From NCBI RefSeq assembly GCF_014334095.1, contig NZ_CP060495.1, positions 457,001 to 521,000 on the forward strand: a DNA stretch of 64,000 bases. The letters run 5' to 3'. Positions within the stretch are counted from its first letter, which is position 1. Each line of letters begins with the position of its first letter. Origin of the DNA: Novosphingopyxis iocasae (GTDB lineage: Bacteria; Pseudomonadota; Alphaproteobacteria; Sphingomonadales; Sphingomonadaceae). The translations under genes and the position numbers were made by a program. The notes below the pieces were generated by a model, which saw nothing but the letters and a program-made list of their open reading frames with translations, made no database searches and was not told the origin of the DNA. This document shows positions 63,977 to 64,000 of the stretch, piece after piece.

Positions 63977-64000
63977 AGCGCCGAACGGGCGCGAAATGGT

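Overview
The window is GC-rich DNA from an alphaproteobacterium, most likely a member of the Sphingomonadales. The secF/Mth938-like pair, the DUF6456 protein, the class II DAHP synthase, a TonB-dependent receptor with an N-terminal Ala/Gln-rich linker and a GTTC-N7-GTTC SOS box all point that way. I cannot name a genus from sequence alone.

From 1 to 21 kb lies ordinary chromosome: the end of secF, a glycosyltransferase bracketed by REP-type palindromes, an XRE/S24 regulator, a GST, the ABC-F ATPase Uup, a tRNA-Lys(UUU), folK, a family-5 uracil-DNA glycosylase, aguB and aguA (agmatine to putrescine) separated by other genes, a GGDEF cyclase, an M28 peptidase, rpsD, chorismate mutase, a TrmJ-type RNA methyltransferase and a carboxymuconolactone decarboxylase (CMD)-family gene.

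From 21.4 to 24.2 kb a visibly AT-rich insert carries a tight three-gene operon: a ParA-like ATPase, a 174-residue unknown and a 227-residue protein with a HEPN-like R-x4-H motif. It sits between the intact CMD gene and a decayed relative of it. Chromosomal genes resume with SOS-controlled uvrA and run to 40.6 kb: two small lipoproteins, a SleB-type hydrolase, DUF2891, DAHP synthase, a GAF/HisKA_2 kinase, a TonB receptor, an L,D-transpeptidase, an Old Yellow Enzyme, a DksA-type zinc finger and an AI-2E-family permease.

At 40.76 kb the 3' half of a tRNA-Lys(CUU) gene marks the left end of an integrated element that continues past the right end of the window. Its first 5 kb holds integration and possible mobilisation genes: paired repeats next to att, an HNH-like gene, a frameshifted tyrosine recombinase, an AlpA-like excisionase, a three-gene operon with a relaxase-like HxH motif, and a non-coding stretch with repeated TTGTCCAC motifs and a perfect hairpin.

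From 46 to 61 kb the element looks like a defence island. Two very large proteins, each with a PD-(D/E)XK-type nuclease region followed by a P-loop NTPase and a long helical tail (Avs/STAND-like), are adjacent. A divergent, translationally coupled pair follows: a nitrilase-superfamily-like protein and a large helical-repeat protein, whose joint function I do not recognise. Next come a PIN-domain protein and an ApeA-like HEPN protein. The last 3 kb contains a short unreported ORF, a broken conserved gene (frameshift plus amber codon), an LprI-like protein and small unknowns. The nitrilase/helical pair and the ParA/HEPN-like operon are the best candidates for undescribed systems.
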